A program made the translations under genes and the position numbers. From Pelagibius marinus (GTDB lineage Bacteria > Pseudomonadota > Alphaproteobacteria > Kiloniellales > Kiloniellaceae), in assembly GCF_014925385.1 (NCBI RefSeq), contig NZ_JACSDK010000011.1, forward strand, positions 1-64,000: DNA of 64,000 nucleotides, written 5' to 3'. Each line of letters begins with the position of its first letter. Positions within the stretch are counted from its first letter, which is position 1. The notes beneath the pieces are model-generated. The model saw nothing but the letters and a program-made list of their open reading frames with translations. It was not told the DNA's origin and ran no database searches. Below are positions 38,568 to 46,785 of this stretch, in pieces.

Positions 38568-39697
38568 CCACTGGCTGTCTTCACTACCTGGACAACGAAG
38601 GGTGACGTCATGGCGCGGAGCAGCGCGCTGTAATTGAGCTGGAAGCGGACTTCGGCGCCAACGGACAGACGGGAGCCACCGGAATCGACAATGAGATGGT
38701 CGCTGCTGGCTCCGAGAATATCTATTCCGGCAGGCGGAAGAAGGCCGTCCGGATCGATATCCTGGCGCCCAAGGGCAAGGATTGTCTGCGTGGTGCGGCT
38801 CTGTTCGGCGGCGGGTTCGGAAATCCGGTCCGTGGCAGGGGTCGGCGTCGCGCCAAACGCGGTCTGGGCAATATCACCCCACGGCTTTGACGGCTTGACC
38901 TTCGTCTCGATCACTTCGGCGATCAGCGTGAAGGCGTCGGTGTACAAACCCTCGATCGGCTGACGACGCAGCGGCTCGCAGCCCAGCAAGATTGCTTCGC
39001 CGAGGCGCAGATCGTTGATCCGACCCGTATCGGCGCCGCTCAGAGCCCATTGGAGATTAGCCGAATTGCCGCCCGAGACGATCTCGAGCCCGGAACCGGC
39101 GGCAGACCCGAGCCGGGGGCGAAGTCGATGGCCGAAGGTAGCATCGATCGAATCGGCCAGCACCGACAGTTCGGCCATGTTTCTGGCGTCCGGTGCCACG
39201 CCGCTGCGGCAGGCGAGGTTGGTGCCGATACCCCTAAGCGCGGTGCCGGGAAAGTCCAGCATCGCATGCACAAATGACTCAAGGTCGCCGGGCATGATGC
39301 CTTCCCGCAGATCACCGAGCTCGACCATCAGCATGATGCCATGCGTGCGCCGCGCCGCAATTGCGGCCTGGGATAGTGCGCTGACGACGTCGAGTTCGGT
39401 ATTGAAGCTGGTCTCGGCCTGCGCGACGACCTTTTCCACCTGGCTCAGCATCGGCGATCGGATCAGCATTATCGGCGCGACAATGCGCGCACCGCGCAGG
39501 GTCGCGATGTTTCCGATGCGCGAGTCGCCCAGAGCCACCACACCGGCGCGGATCAGCGCGGCGGCGATTTCGGGCGCGCCGAGGACCGCCTTGGTGACGC
39601 CGGTGACCGAAATGCCTCGTGCGCCCAGTCGGTCGACCAGAGTGCGGGCGTTGTGGTGGATTTTATCGAGGTCGATTTCCAGCCGTGGGGCCGTCAT
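38501..39697 (-). CDS. Alanine/ornithine racemase-family PLP enzyme
   Basis: This protein of 398 residues has a fold-type-III PLP barrel at the N-terminus. LEIDLDKIHHNARTL (about 6-20) and VTGVTKAVLGAPEIAAAL (about 31-48, with the Schiff-base Lys) are typical of the ornithine-racemase branch; VGDSRIGN-like and MVELGDLREGI segments follow. The last part has RLGEAILLGCEP near 235. The final residues (SVQLEFQAAS) and the stop are read from the sequence of the adjoining hemerythrin gene, so the natural C-terminus seems to have been replaced at an insertion junction near 38520. The ATG overlaps the end of the DUF1611 gene by 4 bp, so the pair works together, presumably in D-amino-acid metabolism. 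Confidence 0.82.
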   Translation of the reverse strand: MTAPRLEIDLDKIHHNARTLVDRLGARGISVTGVTKAVLGAPEIAAALIRAGVVALGDSRIGNIATLRGARIVAPIMLIRSPMLSQVEKVVAQAETSFNTELDVVSALSQAAIAARRTHGIMLMVELGDLREGIMPGDLESFVHAMLDFPGTALRGIGTNLACRSGVAPDARNMAELSVLADSIDATFGHRLRPRLGSAAGSGLEIVSGGNSANLQWALSGADTGRINDLRLGEAILLGCEPLRRQPIEGLYTDAFTLIAEVIETKVKPSKPWGDIAQTAFGATPTPATDRISEPAAEQSRTTQTILALGRQDIDPDGLLPPAGIDILGASSDHLIVDSGGSRLSVGAEVRFQLNYSALLRAMTSPFVVQVVKTASGCRQSKTKQPPESVQLEFQAAS

Positions 39698-40884
39698 CCC
39701 GCCCCGGCAGTCAACGCAACGCCGAACGCGGGAAAAGCGGCGAGTACCATGTCCACCAAGCGCTCCGGCGAACGGGTCAGGGCGTCTGTGACGGGGATGT
39801 CGAGCTCGTCTTCGTAGCGGGTGATCGCGGTGTCGATCTCTGCGCCGGTCATGTTTTCATGGTTGATCGTCAGGCCGATGACCTTTGTGTCGGCGAAGGT
39901 CTCGATGAGATTGATTTCGCTGGCTGGAGTCGGCATTGCCATCGTTGCGAAGTCACAGCGATGGCTGCGTCCCGGTGCATGCTGCAGCACGACCCCATCG
40001 GGGCAGCTCCCGCGCAGGATAAATGAGGAGGTAGAGTAGGCGGGATGGCTCAGCGCGCCCTGACCTTCGACGACGATGATGTTGGGGTTTTCCGCCTCGA
40101 ACGCCTCGACAATAGTGGCCTCCAACTCGCCGGCGCAGAATTGTGACGGGACGGCGTCGAGCGCTATTCCGTAACGCGCGCCCTGGATCAGGCCTGTCTG
40201 GCCGGTGCCGACCAATACCGCCTTCACGCCGCGATCGTTGAGCGCCTGGGTCAGGATGGTAGCGGTGGTGCGCTTGCCGATGGCGCAATCGGTGCCGAGC
40301 ACGGCGATACGTGGGCAGGTGACTTCGGCAATGCGACCGCTGAACGTCCGAAGCCCCTTTAGCGCGCGCGGTTTGCGGACATCAAGGATCGTTACGTTTG
40401 CCAACACCGCGGCCGCCACGAATTTCGGATCCTCGCTGAGGAACTCGTGCAAACCGTTGACGATGTTCATCCCGTGCCCCATTGCCTCGAGCAGGATGGC
40501 GCGCTCCTGAGGCGACAGCAGACCGCTCGCCGGCGCCATCCCGAAAATGAAATAGTCGGGCACACCTCCGGCATGTGTCAGAGCGGCTGCAAGATCGCGG
40601 CAGATGGGGATAGCCTTCGGTGTTCCATCGAGCACCATGCCGGCGTCATGGCCGGCCTTGCAGCTATCTATAACCGAGAGAATTTCGTATTTCTGCGAGT
40701 AACGAACCAGCCCGTTGGCGGTTTTGCCGTCGATTGAGCCAAAATTCGCTTCGCAATAGACGATGGCGCTGCCCGGCACTGTATGCAGGGGCGCGTCAGG
40801 GGATATGGCCAGCGCGCCGACCGGGGGCTCGTCTTTGACCGGGCATGGCAGTCGCGTTGATTGTCCCGAGAGCCGTAGGGGCAT
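39694..40884 (-). CDS. DUF1611 protein, DgcN-like (D-amino-acid N-acetyltransferase candidate)
   Basis: This protein of about 396 residues has the DUF1611 layout: a Rossmann-like N-terminal part (SAIVYCEANFGSIDGKTANGLVRYS, about 40-64) and a C-terminal P-loop-type domain starting at VLGTDCAIGKRTTATILTQAL near 195. VVEGQGALSHPAYS near 270 and VIGLTINHENMT near 340 follow. A characterised relative, DgcN of marine bacteria, N-acetylates D-glutamate; the coupled racemase gene (4-bp overlap) agrees with D-amino-acid chemistry, but the substrate here is not known. ATG 40884 is chosen because the open frame upstream is AT-rich and promoter-like. The two genes make a cassette lying between duplicated hemerythrin genes. 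Confidence 0.8.
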   Translation of the reverse strand: MPLRLSGQSTRLPCPVKDEPPVGALAISPDAPLHTVPGSAIVYCEANFGSIDGKTANGLVRYSQKYEILSVIDSCKAGHDAGMVLDGTPKAIPICRDLAAALTHAGGVPDYFIFGMAPASGLLSPQERAILLEAMGHGMNIVNGLHEFLSEDPKFVAAAVLANVTILDVRKPRALKGLRTFSGRIAEVTCPRIAVLGTDCAIGKRTTATILTQALNDRGVKAVLVGTGQTGLIQGARYGIALDAVPSQFCAGELEATIVEAFEAENPNIIVVEGQGALSHPAYSTSSFILRGSCPDGVVLQHAPGRSHRCDFATMAMPTPASEINLIETFADTKVIGLTINHENMTGAEIDTAITRYEDELDIPVTDALTRSPERLVDMVLAAFPAFGVALTAGAG

Positions 40885-41175
40885 AAAAATACCTGTAATT
40901 ATTTCGGAAATACCGTGGCGCCATAAGAGATATAGAGGTAATTTCAGATAAAACAACTAAAAATAATATTGTTTATCGAATTTGTTCGATTTAACTTCAA
41001 TAAAAAGAAACCCATGATCAAATCACAGTGCCAACATTATTCAGCATGGTGACGGATGGATATTTAATGTGAGGACAGTATTTCTTGTGCTCTATACTTG
41101 CGGTGCAAGATCGGTCCCCTGCCCCCAACGGCGATGAAGAGGGCCACAGGCGCCCCGTTTTCGCTGATCTCCGCT
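40885..41175. other. AT-rich upstream region of the DUF1611/racemase cassette
   Basis: No gene was recognised. The first 200 bp are far richer in A+T than anything around them, with runs such as AAATAATATTG, and form the promoter region of the minus-strand cassette. The remaining part to 41175 is GC-rich and featureless up to the duplicated hemerythrin flank. Confidence 0.5.
40975..40990. promoter_or_regulatory. Inverted repeat upstream of the DUF1611/racemase cassette
   Basis: ATCGAATTTGTTCGAT is a 6-4-6 perfect inverted repeat, 90 bp upstream of the DUF1611 start within the AT-rich block. It is a plausible operator; no regulator is adjacent, so the binder is unknown. Confidence 0.45.
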
Positions 41176-41290
41176 CCTGGCACATCTAAGACCAAAAGCG
41201 CCCTCTTGCCTGTGTTCGCAGCGAGAGACTGAGCGGACCTCTGAGTAAAGGCGTCTCATTGCCCCCCGAGGCGTCAGCCAATCTCCCCCA
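41176..41290. repeat. Duplicated hemerythrin 3' flank, copy 2
   Basis: This is the partner of 37891-38005, about 94% identical and gap-free. It includes the last codons of the second hemerythrin gene and about 98 bp beyond its stop. Confidence 0.85.
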
Positions 41291-41846
41291 GCTCGATCAT
41301 CAGCGGAATGACAAGGTCTTCCTCGTCGTCCAGGTGACGCAGCAGGCCACTGAGCAGGTCGCCGCTGATCTCGGCGTAGGTCTCCAGCGGGCCTTCCGCG
41401 GCGCTTGGATCGCGGGCGAGCGCCTGCAACAGGGCGTTGGCGGCCTCGGCCGTCGCAATCAGCTCGGCGTGCAAGGTCTGGTGGTCGCGGTCCAGCAGTT
41501 CGAAGCCGGGGGCGAGATCCGGTTCGGCCTGGCGGAAGACCGGGAAGTAGTGGAGGTCCTCGACCTGGTGGTGCCCGTTCAGCTCGCCGAGGAAGAGCCG
41601 CAGGCGCGGCACGAAGCCCGCCTGGAAATCCTCGGGCGCGCTGCGGCCGGCGCGTAGAGCCTCGATGCTGTCCTGCAGCGCCTGGCCGAGCTGGCGGAAG
41701 GCCTGGTGGCGGTCGAGCCAGAACTGCGCGGTCATGCCTAGTGTTCCGGGGCTCTGCCAGCTGCTGCGCGGGTGGCGCGACAGCAGGGTGAGCCATTCCG
41801 CCGGCAGGCCGTTGCGCCTGTCGAGATCGAGAAGGTCGTCGTTCAT
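41274..41846 (-). CDS. Hemerythrin HHE-domain protein
   Basis: This 190-residue four-helix-bundle di-iron protein has the ligands in ELNGHHQVEDLHYFPVFRQ (about 90-108), LLDRDHQTLHAELIATAEA (about 122-140) and LLRHLDDEEDLVIPLMIE near the end. ATG 41846 is preferred; an in-frame GTG at 41855 is possible. It begins 15 bp after the dctM stop on the same strand, so it may be the last gene of the dctQM transcript. It is the intact member of a pair, the other being 37989-38567, whose N-terminus was changed by an insertion. Hemerythrin-like proteins of this type are linked to O2 or NO sensing or storage. Confidence 0.9.
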   Translation of the reverse strand: MNDDLLDLDRRNGLPAEWLTLLSRHPRSSWQSPGTLGMTAQFWLDRHQAFRQLGQALQDSIEALRAGRSAPEDFQAGFVPRLRLFLGELNGHHQVEDLHYFPVFRQAEPDLAPGFELLDRDHQTLHAELIATAEAANALLQALARDPSAAEGPLETYAEISGDLLSGLLRHLDDEEDLVIPLMIELGEIG

Positions 41847-41861
41847 GCCCGGCACTCTAGC

Positions 41862-43184
41862 TCAATAGAGCAGCCGCACCAGCCCCAGGGTGATCGTCGG
41901 GAAGAGGATCAGGATCGCGATCCGGATGACGTCGCTGAGCACGAAGGGCAGGGCGCCGCCGTAGGTGCGCGGCAGCGGCACGTCGGGCGCCATGGAGTTG
42001 ATGACGAAGAGGTTCATGCCCACCGGCGGCGTGATGAGCCCGACCTCCACCGTGATCAGCACGACGATGCCGAACCAGATCGCCAGCTCCTCCGATGGCA
42101 GGCCGAAGTCGAGGACCGAGACGATGGGGAAGAAGATCGGGATGGTCAGCAGGATCATCGACAGGGAGTCCATGACGCAGCCGAAGACCAGGTAGCAGGC
42201 CAGGATGAGCACCAGCACCAGCCAGGGGCTGACCCCCAGCGTGGCGACATAGTTGGCGGTCTCCTGCGGCAGCTGGGAAAAGGCCAGGAAGCCGTTGAAG
42301 ACGACCGCGCCCAGCACGATAAAGAAGATCATGCCGGTGGAGATCGCCGTGCCGGTGATCGACTCGCCGAGGCCGCGCCAGGTGAGGCCGCCGTTGAAGA
42401 AGGCGAGCAGCCCGGTGCCGGCGGCGCCCACGGCGGCGCCCTCGGTGGGGGTGAACCAGCCGAGGTAGATGCCGCCGATGACCAGGGTGAAGATCAGCAG
42501 CACCGGCCAGACGGAGACCAGCGCGGAGAGCCGCTCGCCCCTGTCGGCGGGCTCGCGCTGGCCGGCCGAGTCCGGCTTCAGGCGCACGTAGATGGCGATG
42601 GTGATCATGTAGCCCAGGGCGGCCAGCACGCCGGGCACCATGGCCGCCATGAAGAGCTTGATGATGTTCTGCTCGGTGAGGATGGCGTAGATCACCAGCA
42701 CCACCGAGGGCGGGATGAGAATGCCCAGGGTGCCGCCGGCCGCCAGGCAGCCGGTCGCCAGCGCGCCGGAGTAGCCGTAGCGCCTGAGCTCCGGCAGGGC
42801 GACCTGGCCCATGGTGGCCGCCGTGGCCAGCGAGGAGCCGCAGATGGCGCCGAAGCCGGCGCAGGCGCCCACGGCGGCCATGGCGACGCCGCCGCGGCGG
42901 TGGCCCAGCCAGGTCTCCGCCGCCTTGAACAGCGCCTGGGACATGCCGCCGCGCGTGGCGAACTGCCCCATCAGCAGGAACAGCGGCACGATGGAAAGCG
43001 AATAGTTGGAGAAGGTGTCGTAGGTCAGCGACTTCATCTGCGCCAGGATCGGCGTCCAGCTGCCGGTCACCAGCCAGGTGCCGAAGAAGCCGACCAGCAG
43101 CATGGCGAGGCCGATGGGCACGCGCAGAAAGATCAGCGCCAGCAGCAGCGGGAAGGACCAGAGACCCAGTTCCAGGTGACTCAT
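41862..43184 (-). CDS. TRAP transporter large permease, DctM family
   Basis: This 440-residue integral membrane protein has about 12 helices and catalyses Na+-coupled uptake with DctQ and a periplasmic binding protein. Family marks are LIFLRVPIGLAMLLVGFFG at the start, GACAGFGAICGSSLATAATMGQVALPEL near 105, GTLGILIPPSVVLVIYAILTEQ near 150 (the conserved GxxIPPS) and LITPPVGMNLFVINSM near 395. ATG 43184 shares ATGA with the dctQ stop. The open frame upstream is an overlap artefact. Substrate is probably a carboxylate; a link to 4-hydroxybenzoate is suggested by the shared promoter element (43911-43977). Confidence 0.95.
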   Translation of the reverse strand: MSHLELGLWSFPLLLALIFLRVPIGLAMLLVGFFGTWLVTGSWTPILAQMKSLTYDTFSNYSLSIVPLFLLMGQFATRGGMSQALFKAAETWLGHRRGGVAMAAVGACAGFGAICGSSLATAATMGQVALPELRRYGYSGALATGCLAAGGTLGILIPPSVVLVIYAILTEQNIIKLFMAAMVPGVLAALGYMITIAIYVRLKPDSAGQREPADRGERLSALVSVWPVLLIFTLVIGGIYLGWFTPTEGAAVGAAGTGLLAFFNGGLTWRGLGESITGTAISTGMIFFIVLGAVVFNGFLAFSQLPQETANYVATLGVSPWLVLVLILACYLVFGCVMDSLSMILLTIPIFFPIVSVLDFGLPSEELAIWFGIVVLITVEVGLITPPVGMNLFVINSMAPDVPLPRTYGGALPFVLSDVIRIAILILFPTITLGLVRLLY

Positions 43185-43708
43185 CGCTCGGAGATCTTTC
43201 GCGCGCCGTGGGTCGTCCGGGTCTCGCGCAGGCTGCGCACGACGGTGTAGGCGCAGACCAGGGTAAAGGCGGCGGCGCCCAGCAGGGAGGCGGCGTAGCC
43301 CCACCAGACCGGGAACTGCAGGATGAAGGTGGTCTCGCCGTAGGAGCGCTTGTCGAGCATGCCGTCGTAGAGACGCCAGGTCAGGACGGCGGCCGCGCCG
43401 GTCATCAACAGGTTGGAGATCACGTCGATGACGGCGTTGGGGCGGCGTCCCGCGCGCGACAGAAAGAGATCCACCGTGACGTGGCCGCGGTGGAACTGGC
43501 AGAGCGGCAGAAAGGTCAGCACGGCGAAGGCGGTGCCGGCCTCCACCAGCTCGAAGTCACCGGGGATCGGGCCCAGACCCGCGAAGATGAGGCTGCGCCC
43601 GATGATGCTGACGACGGTCAGGACCAGCACGGCGATCAGCGCCACGCCGCCGAGCATCGCGGTCCAGAACGCGATGCGTTCGACGGCCCGATCAATCCTT
43701 GATCGCAT
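43181..43708 (-). CDS. TRAP transporter small permease, DctQ family
   Basis: This 175-residue protein has four membrane helices, at about 12-38 (AFWTAMLGGVALIAVLVLTVVSIIGR), 52-72, 90-110 and 130-155. The DctQ pattern of helix 2, PGDFELVEAGTAFAVLTFLPLCQFHRGHVTVDLF, is present. ATG 43708 is preferred over an in-frame TTG at 43723. It overlaps dctM by 4 bp. The 377-bp gap upstream contains the element shared with pobA, so dctQM is transcribed independently of the dctP at 44086. Confidence 0.93.
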   Translation of the reverse strand: MRSRIDRAVERIAFWTAMLGGVALIAVLVLTVVSIIGRSLIFAGLGPIPGDFELVEAGTAFAVLTFLPLCQFHRGHVTVDLFLSRAGRRPNAVIDVISNLLMTGAAAVLTWRLYDGMLDKRSYGETTFILQFPVWWGYAASLLGAAAFTLVCAYTVVRSLRETRTTHGARKISER

Positions 43709-43910
43709 AGACGAGGTCCCCAAAAGAGCTTTCCATCCTGTTCAGCCCGATACAGCTCCCCTTCGGGGGGTATCGCAGACCGCCCGCGGCAGGGCGCAGT
43801 CTATTCGTTTCGCGCGGGCGTCCGCCAGCGGGACCCGCCCCCGACAATTCCAACCAGCATAGTAATAGCCGAAGACCCACCCTTGCCCGTTCTTTTCCTA
43901 TTTTTTTGGC

Positions 43911-43977
43911 GCATTACAGCCACCGGGGCGGCCGGGGCGGAAGGGGGACTTCGGACAAATTCCTGGATAAATCGAAC
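43911..43977 (-). promoter_or_regulatory. dctQM upstream element, copy 2 of the shared promoter/operator
   Basis: This element is gap-free and 57/67 identical to the pobA upstream element (36227-36293), in the same orientation relative to the downstream gene. The CTTCCG/TGTAAT pair with 19-bp spacing and the GTCC half-sites (one changed to ATCC) are kept. It lies 202 bp before dctQ. The rest of 43709-44085 holds no recognised gene. Confidence 0.65.
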
Positions 43978-44085
43978 CTGAGACCGCGAATTCCGGCATC
44001 CCGCTTTCCACGCCTGTGATATGGGGCGCGCGCCGAGGGGGCGGCCTCCGCGCCGGCGAAGCGGTTCCCTGGCCATGTTCGGGCC

Positions 44086-45129
44086 CTATTGGCCGCTGTA
44101 TTTCTCGATCCGCCTGCGCGCGTCTTCCACCAGGGCGGCGCCGTCGATGCCTTTGCCCTTCATCTCGGCGATCCAGTCGAGCTTGGTTTTCTCCGCGACC
44201 TCCTGCCAGCGTGCGGTCTCCGCGTCGTCCAGGGTGATGATGCTGTTCCCGGCTTTCTCGGCGACGCTGCGGCCAATCACGTCGACCTCGTCCATGGCCC
44301 GCCCGAAGAGGGCGGCGACCTCCGGGCCCGAGTTGTCGTCGATGACCTTCTTCAGGTCGGCGGGAAGTTGCTCGTAGGAGTCGCGGTTCATGGCGAAGAT
44401 GAAGGTCGAGGTATAGAGCCCGTGGCGCCCCGAAAAGTCGGTGTGGCTGTCGACCAGTTCCGAGATCTTCAGCGGCAGGGTCACTTCCCAGGGGATGGCG
44501 ACCCCGTCGATCACGCCCTTCGACAGGGACTCGGGCACCGAGGGTACCGGCATCCCCACCGGGGTGGCGCCCAGGTTCTTCAGCAGGCCGGCGGCAACGC
44601 GGGTCGGCGTGCGGATCTTCAGCCCTTTCATGTCGGCCAGGCTGTGCACCCCGCTGCCGCGCACATGCAGCAGGCCGGCGCCGTGGGTGTGGAGCGCGAT
44701 AGGATGCACGTCCTTAAATTCGTCCAGCGCGTTGGCCAGTACGTATTCATGGAAGGCGCGGCTGGTCACTTCCGCGGTGGTGACCATGAAGGGCAGTTCG
44801 AAGGCTTCCGACTTCGGGAAGCGGCCCGGCGTGTAGCCCAGCACGGTCCAGATCAGGTCGACCACGCCGTCGCGGGCCTGGTCGTAGAGCGCGGGCGGCG
44901 CGCCGCCCAGTTGCATCGAGGGGTAGTGTTCCACCTTGATGCGCCCGCCGGACTGGCTTTCGACCTTCTCGATCCAGGGCGTCAAGGCCCTGGCCGGAAT
45001 GGCCGCCTGGGGCGGCAGCATCTGGTGCAGGCGCAGGGTGACTTCCTGCGCCTGTGCCGCCGGCAGCAGCGAAACCGTGACGGCAGCCGCGAGGGCGAAC
45101 GCCAGCGCGAAGGAAACGTTTCTTTTCAT
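44086..45129 (-). CDS. TRAP transporter solute-binding protein, DctP family
   Basis: This 347-residue periplasmic protein has a Sec signal (about 1-27, AAQA-QEVTLRLHQMLPP). DctP blocks present are YPSMQLGGAPPALYDQARDG (about 69-88), LPFMVTTAEVTSRAF near 115 and LKIRTPTRVAAGLLKNLGA (about 172-190, with the substrate-carboxylate Arg in the TPTR segment). It resembles the DctP at 33837 over the full length. It stops 377 bp upstream of dctQ, and its own start faces the minisatellite region and the divergent MetE-like gene. It is the probable binding protein for the DctQM pair that follows. Confidence 0.95.
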   Translation of the reverse strand: MKRNVSFALAFALAAAVTVSLLPAAQAQEVTLRLHQMLPPQAAIPARALTPWIEKVESQSGGRIKVEHYPSMQLGGAPPALYDQARDGVVDLIWTVLGYTPGRFPKSEAFELPFMVTTAEVTSRAFHEYVLANALDEFKDVHPIALHTHGAGLLHVRGSGVHSLADMKGLKIRTPTRVAAGLLKNLGATPVGMPVPSVPESLSKGVIDGVAIPWEVTLPLKISELVDSHTDFSGRHGLYTSTFIFAMNRDSYEQLPADLKKVIDDNSGPEVAALFGRAMDEVDVIGRSVAEKAGNSIITLDDAETARWQEVAEKTKLDWIAEMKGKGIDGAALVEDARRRIEKYSGQ

Positions 45130-45173
45130 GATAGCCTCCCGTTGACGCCTCTCCCGGTAAGACCTAAAGCCCT

Positions 45174-45266
45174 GGGCCCTGGAGCCTCGGGCCCTGGAGC
45201 CTCGGGCCCTGGAGCCTCGGGCCCTGGAGCCTCGGGCCCTGGAGCCTCGGGCCCTGGAGCCTCGGG
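45174..45266 (+). repeat. 15-bp minisatellite, six copies
   Basis: The unit GGGCCCTGGAGCCTC is repeated perfectly six times (45174-45263) plus GGG of a seventh. It lies 45 bp upstream of the dctP start in the divergent dctP/metE-like gap. It is open in several frames but has no ribosome site or other coding sign. The GGGCCC palindrome in every unit allows hairpins. Confidence 0.95.
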
Positions 45267-45405
45267 AGGGCGATCTTATTCAGGTCCGGCTTCTGCTGCC
45301 CGGCCGGACTTCATTTGGGGTCTAGCTTGATGCTTCCATGTCTCGTGATCAACCCCGCTCTCTGCGCCGCTGCGGCGGCCCCGGTTTTGACGCAGATCGC
45401 ACTTT

Positions 45406-45490
45406 CCCAAGGGCTGCCCGGGCCCAAGGGCTGCCCGGGCCCAAGGGCTGCCCGGGCCCAAGGACTGCCCGGGCCCAAGGACTGCCCGGG
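45406..45490 (+). repeat. 17-bp minisatellite, five copies
   Basis: The unit CCCAAGGGCTGCCCGGG occurs five times in a row; the last two carry GGACTG in place of GGGCTG. It lies 118 bp upstream of the metE-like start, in the same 479-bp intergenic gap as the 15-bp array. It also contains the GGGCCC junction, and read on the other strand it is loosely similar to the first array. Confidence 0.95.
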
Positions 45491-45608
45491 CGTTGTATAA
45501 AGCGGCAAGACGCGCTACCGAGAAGGTGTGGGGGCTACCCCCTGCGCCGCCTTTCAGGGCGGGAAGCGACGATTCCGCGGTAAGCGGAACAGACCAGGAG
45601 GCTTTTTG

Positions 45609-46727
45609 ATGCACGGTACACGCCCTTTTCGCGCTGACCACGTCGGCAGTTTTCTGCGCCCCGAGCGTCTCGTCGAGGCCCGCGGGCGCCATGCCGCCGG
45701 TGACCTGAGCGCCGAGGCCCTGCGCGAGGTCGAGGACGAATGTATTCGCGAACTGGTCGCCAAGCAGGAAGAAGTCGGCCTGAAAGGCATCACCGACGGA
45801 GAGTTCCGCCGCACCTTCTTCCACGTGGACTTTCTGGAGCGCCTGGAAGGCGTGACCGTGACCTACGGCGAGTTCACGGCGGCCTTTCGCCGGGACGACG
45901 GCACCGAGGTGGGCTTCCGCCCGCCGACCATGCACGTCGAGAAGCCGATCCGCCACGTGGCGTCGATCCAGGGCGCGGACTACGACTACCTGGCGAGCGT
46001 CGTCAGCCGCACGCCCAAGGTCTGCATCCCGGCGCCTTCCATGCTGCACTTCCGCGGCGGCCGCCAGGCGATCTCGGAAGAGGTCTATCCCGACCTGGAG
46101 GCCTTCTACGCCGACCTCACCGCCGCCTACCGGGCCGAGATCAACGACCTGGCGGCGCGCGGTTGCCGCTACCTGCAGATGGACGACACCAACCTGGCCT
46201 ACCTCTGCGACCCGGCGATCCGCGAGCGGACGGCGGCGCGCGGCGATGATCCCGACGAGCTGACCCATCTCTATTGCCGCCTGGTGAACGAGGCGATCAA
46301 GGACCGCCCCGACGACATGACGGTCTGCGTCCACCTCTGCCGCGGCAACTTCAAGAGCGCCTGGGTGGCCCAGGGCGGCTACGAGCCGGTGGCGGAGATC
46401 CTCTTCAACGAGATGGGCATCGACGGCTTCTTCCTGGAGTACGACGACGAGCGCTCCGGCGACTTCGCGCCCCTGCGCTTCATGCCCAAGGGCAAGCGCG
46501 TGGTCCTGGGGCTGATGAGCTCCAAGCACCCGGCGGTGGAATCCAAGGACGAGCTGAAGCAGCGTATCGACGAGGCGACGCAGTACGTGGCGCTCGACCA
46601 GTGCGCCCTCAGCCACCAGTGCGGCTTCTCCTCCACCGCGCACGGCAACCAGCTTTCCGAGGACGACCAGTGGAAGAAGCTGGCGCGCTGCGTCGACGTC
46701 GCGGGCGAAGTCTGGGGCGAGACCTGA
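45609..46727 (+). CDS. Cobalamin-independent methionine synthase-like protein (MetE C-terminal family)
   Basis: This 372-residue single-domain protein of the MetE/YxjG type carries a (beta/alpha)8 barrel with zinc ligands in VCVHLCRGNF (His-x-Cys, about 238-247) and SHQCGFSS (Cys, about 337-344). RADHVGSFLRP near the start and QMDDTNLAYLCDP near 195 are typical of the stand-alone family. Related proteins transfer methyl groups to homocysteine or a thiol from various donors. It lacks the N-terminal half of full MetE. AGGAGG lies seven bases before ATG 45609; the frame upstream runs into the minisatellite. Its real donor and acceptor are unknown. Confidence 0.87.
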   Translation: MHGTRPFRADHVGSFLRPERLVEARGRHAAGDLSAEALREVEDECIRELVAKQEEVGLKGITDGEFRRTFFHVDFLERLEGVTVTYGEFTAAFRRDDGTEVGFRPPTMHVEKPIRHVASIQGADYDYLASVVSRTPKVCIPAPSMLHFRGGRQAISEEVYPDLEAFYADLTAAYRAEINDLAARGCRYLQMDDTNLAYLCDPAIRERTAARGDDPDELTHLYCRLVNEAIKDRPDDMTVCVHLCRGNFKSAWVAQGGYEPVAEILFNEMGIDGFFLEYDDERSGDFAPLRFMPKGKRVVLGLMSSKHPAVESKDELKQRIDEATQYVALDQCALSHQCGFSSTAHGNQLSEDDQWKKLARCVDVAGEVWGET

Positions 46728-46785
46728 GAGCCGCGCACGCCAAGGGGGCTTTCCCGCTTCCGATGGAACGTCTAAGGAAGAGGGC

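Noticed and set aside
45174-45490. CRISPR-like or protein-coding interpretation of the two tandem arrays
   Set aside because: Units are 15 and 17 bp with no unique spacers, so this is not CRISPR. Open frames through them give monotonous Gly/Pro/Ala peptides without ribosome sites.
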